DNA of 16,671 bases from NCBI GenBank assembly GCA_017451975.1, contig JAFTNI010000148.1, positions 1-16,671 on the forward strand, given 5' to 3'. The notes beneath the pieces are model-generated. The model ran no database searches, was not told where the DNA came from, and saw only the letters and a list, made by a program, of their open reading frames with translations. Below are positions 12,960 through 16,671 of the stretch, in pieces. Both the position numbers and the translations under genes were made by a program. Position 1 is the first letter of the stretch. Every line of letters starts with the position of its first letter. Source of the DNA: Clostridia bacterium (GTDB lineage Bacteria; Bacillota; Clostridia; Oscillospirales; CAG-272).

Positions 12960-14168
12960 TCAACCGTATATTTTGTATTTGCCGAAATATCTTAAATTGT
13001 GAATAAGCGCGTATGCGGCGCGCACGGGATTGAAGCAAAGGTCCTTTGCGTAAAAAAGAGATGTGCCGCTTTTGCCGCGCGCATCGAGCGCACGCGCTTT
13101 TGCTTCAAGCTCTTTATCGGCTATATATTTATATATGATGCTTTTGGGAACGGTATGCCAGAAAAAGCTTTCGCGGCAAATATAGCGCGCGCCATTGAGC
13201 GAGCCGTGCCTGTCGCACACGAGTATGCGCGCAATGTTCGCGCCCGATGCGGTAACGTAATAATTGCTTCTGCCTTGGCGAAGGTTGATTTCCAGCAGCT
13301 TGAAAGCGCCTTCTTTCCTATCGAAAATAATATCGAAGTTGGAAAAACCGCGGTAGCCTATGCTTTCCAGAAATGAGCATAGCTTTTGCGTTATTTCCTC
13401 ATGATATTCGGTTATTATCGCCACGTGGTTGCCAAGCCCCTTCGGCGTATGCTCGCCGAGAAGCACGTGACCCATGGAAGCGGCACAGACCTTTGCGTTT
13501 TTATCTGAATACGCGGTGAAAACGTACATATCGCTTTCGCCGCCCTCTATAAGCTCCTGTAAAATGATGCTGTTTTTATATCCTGCTGCGAAAATTTTTT
13601 TGATAATGCTTTCGGCTTCTTCGGGCGTATGCGCAATATATACCTTTTTCATACCGTCGAAGGGCGCGCGCCAATATTCTATGGAGCTTGAGGGCTTTAT
13701 TATTATCGGGTAAGGAAAGGGAAGAGCTTTCAGAACGGAAAAGGGGCGGGAGCTACAGAAAACCTCGGTTTTGGGAAACGGCAAGCCGTGCGCGGCGCAC
13801 ATTTTATAGAAAGCATCTTTTGAAATGAGCTTTTCGGCAAGATTTTTCGAGGGGCAGGAAAAGAAATAATATTTCCTGAGGAAATCGGCGCAGTTTATTA
13901 CCGCTTCTGCATATTCGTCTGTGCACGGTACGAGGTAAAGCTCCTCGCTACCGTGCTTGCGCGCAAAGCGCTCCAGCGTTTTACAAAGCACGGCGTTGTT
14001 TTCAAGATGCTCCGTTTTGTAAAATTTTATGATTTTACTGTGCGCGCTTTCGCCCACGCGGTATTTGCCGAATGCGTGGGAGCGCACTCCGTAAGCCTCG
14101 TGGAAAGCGCGTGCCACGCTATAGCAGTTAAGGTCTGCACCTAGCAGAACGGGTGTTATTTTCTTCAT
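12960..14168 (-). CDS. ATP-grasp ligase resembling D-aspartate ligase (AslA type)
   Basis: A 402-residue soluble ATP-grasp carboxylate-amine ligase. The start KKITPVLLGADLNCYSVARA and later motifs GNHVAI (246-251), GFSNFDIIFD (274-283) and LEINLRQGRSNYYVT (292-306) resemble, from memory, the Enterococcus faecium D-aspartate ligase, which adds D-Asp through its beta-carboxyl to the Lys side chain of the peptidoglycan precursor. ATP-binding residues include Lys158 (PIIIKPS) and Glu205. Metal ligands lie in EINLRQGR (E293, N295, with R297 and R300). Length matches that family. GAGG lies 5 bases before the ATG. First gene of the operon; the racemase follows after 3 bases. I see no convincing promoter between it and the ferredoxin terminator, only an AT-rich stretch. 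Other amino-acid substrates are possible. Confidence 0.9.
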   Translation of the reverse strand: MKKITPVLLGADLNCYSVARAFHEAYGVRSHAFGKYRVGESAHSKIIKFYKTEHLENNAVLCKTLERFARKHGSEELYLVPCTDEYAEAVINCADFLRKYYFFSCPSKNLAEKLISKDAFYKMCAAHGLPFPKTEVFCSSRPFSVLKALPFPYPIIIKPSSSIEYWRAPFDGMKKVYIAHTPEEAESIIKKIFAAGYKNSIILQELIEGGESDMYVFTAYSDKNAKVCAASMGHVLLGEHTPKGLGNHVAIITEYHEEITQKLCSFLESIGYRGFSNFDIIFDRKEGAFKLLEINLRQGRSNYYVTASGANIARILVCDRHGSLNGARYICRESFFWHTVPKSIIYKYIADKELEAKARALDARGKSGTSLFYAKDLCFNPVRAAYALIHNLRYFGKYKIYG

Positions 14169-14234
14169 AAAAACCTCGCAAGCTTCGTTTTGTTTTTATT
14201 ATTTCACGGATTTTCGTTTTTATGAAGAAAAAAG

Positions 14235-14280
14235 AAGGCAAAAAATAATCCCGAATTAATCGGGATTATTTTTTTGCCTT
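14235..14280 (-). terminator. Terminator after the ferredoxin gene
   Basis: A long near-perfect inverted repeat: left arm 14235-14254, loop ATTAA, right arm 14260-14280 with a single extra base. The core CCCGA/TCGGG is flanked by A- and T-runs and AAGGC/GCCTT. On the minus strand CTTCTTTTTTC follows. It ends ferredoxin transcription before the ATP-grasp operon; its symmetry would let it work both ways. Confidence 0.92.
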
Positions 14281-14288
14281 AGATGTAC

Positions 14289-14462
14289 TTATGCCTGTTT
14301 GGGAGCGCCAACGGGGCATGTGCCTTCGCATGCGCCACATTCGAGACATGTATCTGCGTCGATTTCGTAAACACCGTCGTTTTCGGAAATAGCGCTAACA
14401 GGGCATTCTTCTGCGCAAGCACCGCAGCCGATGCAAACATCTTTGTCGATCTGGTATGCCAT
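14289..14462 (-). CDS. 2[4Fe-4S] ferredoxin (clostridial type, 57 aa)
   Basis: A 57-residue electron carrier of the clostridial type: low-potential cytoplasmic ferredoxin used by pyruvate:ferredoxin oxidoreductase, hydrogenases and similar enzymes. It begins MAYQIDKDVCIGCGACAEEC. Cysteines lie in two CxxCxxCxxxC(P) motifs: C10, C13, C16, C20 and C39, C42, C45, C49. In this fold cluster I takes C10, C13, C16 and C49, and cluster II takes C39, C42, C45 and C20. The sequence is acidic, as is usual. Codon choice suggests strong expression. GGAG lies 9 bases before the ATG at 14462. Monocistronic: own promoter, structured leader and a strong terminator. The two halves are clearly similar, the classical internal duplication. 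Confidence 0.97.
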   Translation of the reverse strand: MAYQIDKDVCIGCGACAEECPVSAISENDGVYEIDADTCLECGACEGTCPVGAPKQA

Positions 14463-14478
14463 AATAAAAACTCCGTTC

Positions 14479-14530
14479 TCGGCAGCGATAAAATATGTTA
14501 TGCCTAGGTATTCAGCTGCCGATGAATACC
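14479..14530 (-). promoter_or_regulatory. Pseudoknot-like leader of the ferredoxin mRNA
   Basis: Read on the minus strand, GGTATTCA (14523-14530) pairs perfectly with TGAATACC (14507-14514). The 8-base loop between them, TCGGCAGC (14515-14522), is perfectly complementary over all 8 bases to GCTGCCGA (14479-14486), just upstream of the GGAG ribosome site. The two helices can form an H-type pseudoknot, or the second can replace the first. The first stem starts about five bases after the predicted transcript start. I match it to no known RNA class. Confidence 0.6.
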
Positions 14531-14541
14531 ACTACATTTAC

Positions 14542-14569
14542 ATTCTAACACATTTTTTCAAAAAGTCAA
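14542..14569 (-). promoter_or_regulatory. Promoter of the ferredoxin gene
   Basis: On the minus strand, -35 TTGACT (14564-14569), a 16-base spacer and extended -10 TGT-TAGAAT (-10 at 14542-14547). It predicts a start near 14535 and a leader of about 73 bases. Confidence 0.78.
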
Positions 14570-14715
14570 ATGTTTAAGCGAATTATTTTTAAAAAGATTT
14601 AAAATTTATTTGGAAAAAATCCTTTTTTTGTAAATTGAGAAAAATACAGAACAATATTAAAGATTTTAAACCAAAAATAGAAAGTTATTTATGTGAACTG
14701 CCATTTAATATTTTA
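14570..14715. other. AT-rich spacer between divergent promoters
   Basis: The gene-free stretch 14463-14819 is about 357 bases. It holds the ferredoxin leader and promoter on the left and the CvpA-like promoter on the right. The middle, 14570-14715, is strongly AT-rich with A- and T-runs and no credible open frame, hairpin or further promoter. It may act as an upstream activating (UP-like) region for both promoters, but nothing specific is visible. Confidence 0.6.
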
Positions 14716-14744
14716 TTGACAAACAATGGAAACAGAGGTATAAT
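14716..14744 (+). promoter_or_regulatory. Perfect-consensus promoter of the CvpA-like gene
   Basis: -35 TTGACA (14716-14721), a 17-base spacer and -10 TATAAT (14739-14744); both hexamers are full consensus. It implies strong constitutive transcription of the two-gene unit. Confidence 0.9.
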
Positions 14745-14790
14745 GTAATATGTATATTTATATACAATTCAATTGATTTTTATGACTACA

Positions 14791-14812
14791 CATATAAAGG
14801 ACATATAAAGGA
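14791..14812 (+). repeat. Tandem 11-base repeat duplicating the ribosome site
   Basis: CATATAAAGGA occurs twice with no gap (14791-14801 and 14802-14812). The second copy continues into AAAGGAG, the ribosome site of the gene at 14820. The first copy gives a second AAAGGA eleven bases upstream. Confidence 0.85.
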
Positions 14813-14819
14813 GTTTTTT

Positions 14820-16319
14820 ATGACATTCAGTTTATTTTCCGTTGCGATACTGTTTGTGCTGGCGGCCGCAGTTCTTTCAGGGGCGGTAAGCGGCGCGCGA
14901 AAGGGGTTTGTAAAATCCTTCGCATCTCTTGCGGCGCTTCTGGCAAGCCTTCTGGTATCGCTTGTTATTTCGCCGCGCATTTCTCAGGTCTTCGGAATGC
15001 TTGCACTTAACATTCTTAAAAAGCAGCCGTTCTATACTGCAATGCTGCCGCAATCGGCTTATACCGATTTGCTTGTGGCGGCGGTTGCCACAATGCTTAT
15101 AAGCTCTGTGATGTTTCTCGTGCTGCTGGGCATTCTTAAAATGGTTTTCGGCATTGCTTTTAAGGTTATATACCGTGCGCTTGAAAAAAGCGAGGCGGGT
15201 TTCCCGAAATGGGATGCCCCCGCTTACGAAAGACGCCCGAAAATCTGGGGTGCTGCCGCGGGCGCGGTTTCCGGCCTGCTTATTACCATAATATGCCTTG
15301 CGCCCGTAACGGGCACCTTCCGCACGGTCAACAAGGTAATAGATATGGTAGATAAGGCAGACAGAAATATTTTTGCCGCGGAAAAAGTAAAAAAAGAGGT
15401 TAAGGCGTTTGAAAAATACGCAAACGACGGCGTGGCGATGATGCTTTATAATATGGGCGGCGAGTTCGTATATTCTGCCGCTACCTGCGTAAACGTAGAC
15501 GGCGAAACGATATACGCCGTGAACGAGCTTGAGCGCATTGAACTGCTTGTAGACGATTTTCTTGCTCTTTTCCCCGTGCTTCAGAACCCCGCTTCTGCAA
15601 ACAGCGAGCATGCAAGCGCCATAAATTCGCTTTGTGTACATATGCAGGATTCCAAAATGATAGGCATTATTATGGCGGAATTTCTGCCGAATGCGGCAAA
15701 TGCGTGGCTTAACGATTCAACGTATATGAGAATACCCAAGCCCAGCGTGGGCGACCTTATTACGCCTGCGTTCGACGGTATTCTTGAAATATGCGCGGGC
15801 TCTGATATGTATACTATAAAGCCCAATACAATATCGCTTCTGCACATATATTCACTGTTTCTTGAAAGCGGCATTTTGCAGGCGGGCGATAACTTCGATA
15901 ATATTATTGCCTGCATAGAAAACTACGACCTTCTTGCAAAGCTTGAAGCGGAAATAGCGAAAAACCCGAATATGGAAATTATCAAAACATATACCACCGA
16001 AATAGCAATGCGCGCTATTGCAGATAAAATATACAGCGAGGATATAACCGGTATCTTAAGCGAAAATTACGACCAGCTCGCGCTGAAGATGGCAGACGCC
16101 ATTAACACCGTAAACAACAAGGGCTATGGTACTGTGGAAGAAAAAGTTGCCGCTATGACGGAATATGCGCAGGAATACCTCGGCGATTACGGTATAAACA
16201 TTCCGCCCGTTGTGGCAGAGCCCGTGGCAGAGGTAATGGTTTCCCAGATAGGCTCTGTAGGCGAGATTTCTGCGGAATCGGTTCAGGAATTCTTAAAGGG
16301 GTACCTGAGCAATCAATAA
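14820..16319 (+). CDS. CvpA-like membrane protein with long C-terminal domain
   Basis: A 499-residue protein. The N-terminal ~170 residues have the CvpA pattern: SGARKGFVKSFASLAALLAS after the first helix, four membrane segments (about 4-22, 34-52, 83-118, 142-165) and a Gly/Ala-rich last helix starting KIWGAAAGAVSGLL. CvpA-family proteins have been linked to colicin V production, envelope homeostasis and peptidoglycan recycling, but no molecular activity is established. Residues about 170-499 form a long, largely helical soluble region with many Ile, Asn and Glu and no membrane segment. It is absent from ordinary CvpA (about 160-200 residues), and I do not recognise it. The ATG follows AAAGGAG at 6-base spacing. 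A consensus promoter drives it and the next gene starts 33 bases after its stop. Confidence 0.85.
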   Translation: MTFSLFSVAILFVLAAAVLSGAVSGARKGFVKSFASLAALLASLLVSLVISPRISQVFGMLALNILKKQPFYTAMLPQSAYTDLLVAAVATMLISSVMFLVLLGILKMVFGIAFKVIYRALEKSEAGFPKWDAPAYERRPKIWGAAAGAVSGLLITIICLAPVTGTFRTVNKVIDMVDKADRNIFAAEKVKKEVKAFEKYANDGVAMMLYNMGGEFVYSAATCVNVDGETIYAVNELERIELLVDDFLALFPVLQNPASANSEHASAINSLCVHMQDSKMIGIIMAEFLPNAANAWLNDSTYMRIPKPSVGDLITPAFDGILEICAGSDMYTIKPNTISLLHIYSLFLESGILQAGDNFDNIIACIENYDLLAKLEAEIAKNPNMEIIKTYTTEIAMRAIADKIYSEDITGILSENYDQLALKMADAINTVNNKGYGTVEEKVAAMTEYAQEYLGDYGINIPPVVAEPVAEVMVSQIGSVGEISAESVQEFLKGYLSNQ

Positions 16320-16352
16320 GCAACAATAAATGACTTCAAGGAGAAGAAACAG

Positions 16353-16671
16353 ATGGTAGATGTAATATTCAGATATTGCGCCGTTGCGGTTATATTTGCC
16401 GCCTCTATAGGCATATATACCGTTTTGGTTTCGCGCGTTCTTCCCGCCGTTTTGCTTTCGCCCGCAAGGGGGGCGCTTCTTGGCGACAGGGGCGTAAGAA
16501 AATGTGTTTTCGAGGGCGGAAGAAGCGTTACCTACGAGCCTAAGCTGGGCATTAGAAAATATATAAGCCAATACGTGCTTTTTGAAAAAAACGGCGAAAA
16601 ATACATAAAATGCAAGATTAATGAAAAAATAAGCAGCCTTAAATACGAGCTTGTGCTATACTACCGCAAAA
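16353..16671 (+). CDS. Membrane-anchored protein, 3' end cut by window edge
   Basis: The first 106 residues of a protein beginning MVDVIFRYCAVAVIF. AAGGAG lies 9 bases before the ATG. Residues about 9-37 form one hydrophobic membrane segment, followed by a Gly/Arg-rich region (about 38-58) and a charged, beta-looking domain with repeated Tyr, Lys and Glu (about 59-106, for example KLGIRKYISQYVLFEKNGEK). No signal-peptidase site is evident, so it is probably anchored by a single helix. It follows the CvpA-like gene by 33 bases with no terminator between, so the two are likely co-transcribed and may act together at the membrane. I do not recognise the family, and the rest lies outside the window. 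Confidence 0.85.
   Translation, partial: MVDVIFRYCAVAVIFAASIGIYTVLVSRVLPAVLLSPARGALLGDRGVRKCVFEGGRSVTYEPKLGIRKYISQYVLFEKNGEKYIKCKINEKISSLKYELVLYYRK

Noticed and set aside
14169..14234. Promoter for the ATP-grasp operon
   Set aside because: AT-rich with possible TAATAA-like boxes, but no -35/-10 pair at 16-18 base spacing. Read-through past the ferredoxin terminator or a poorly matching promoter remain possible.
14283..14507. A 74-residue + strand open frame over the ferredoxin gene
   Set aside because: The minus strand encodes a textbook ferredoxin with eight correctly spaced cysteines, its own ribosome site and promoter. The + frame is its shadow.
1..16671. CRISPR arrays, tRNA or rRNA genes, insertion sequences
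   Set aside because: No regularly spaced repeats, no tRNA-like cloverleaf with CCA-type ends, no rRNA core sequence and no transposase or terminal inverted repeats were seen by eye on either strand.

Overview
The window looks like chromosomal DNA of a Gram-positive, probably anaerobic member of the Clostridia (Firmicutes). The pointers are near-consensus sigma-A promoters, AAGGAG-type ribosome binding sites, strong U-run terminators, rubrerythrin and a short 2[4Fe-4S] ferredoxin, a TTG start, and gene families common in gut Clostridia. This assignment is inference; no rRNA or other marker is present. I see no mobile element, tRNA, rRNA or CRISPR array.

Layout. (a) 1-1816: the 3' end of an unrecognised gene, a bidirectional terminator, a minus-strand 82-residue protein with its own promoter and leader, and a minus-strand two-domain lipoprotein. 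(b) 2081-4222: DNA topoisomerase III (topB) with its own promoter and terminator. (c) 4332-6447: a three-gene operon, HAD phosphatase / TSUP (TauE/SafE) permease / HAD phosphatase. (d) 6690-9242: an 850-residue ECF-type sigma factor whose first ~180 residues are sigma-2 and sigma-4, followed by ~650 residues of soluble extension with a helical part and duplicated beta-type modules. A candidate autoregulatory ECF promoter lies upstream. (e) 9374-9913: rubrerythrin. (f) 10141-10746: a cytidylate-kinase-like protein with a structured leader. Its terminator lies inside the 3' end of the convergent gene. (g) 14168-10730 (minus): a tightly packed operon, ATP-grasp D-aspartate-ligase-like enzyme / aspartate-glutamate racemase / MurE-type Mur ligase. 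(h) 14462-14289 (minus): a 57-residue ferredoxin whose leader has a pseudoknot-like structure. (i) 14820-16671: a CvpA-like membrane protein with a long extension, then a membrane-anchored protein cut by the window edge.

How genes may work together. Region (g) reads as a cell-wall module: the racemase would supply D-aspartate, the ATP-grasp enzyme would attach it to a peptidoglycan precursor (as RacD/AslA-type enzymes do in enterococci and lactococci), and the MurE-like ligase, which lacks the DAP-type DNPR motif, would add the third stem residue. Rubrerythrin and the ferredoxin fit an anaerobe's peroxide defence and electron transfer. The best candidates for new biology are the sigma factor with its fused giant extension and own promoter, the ferredoxin leader RNA, and the D-amino-acid/Mur ligase operon.
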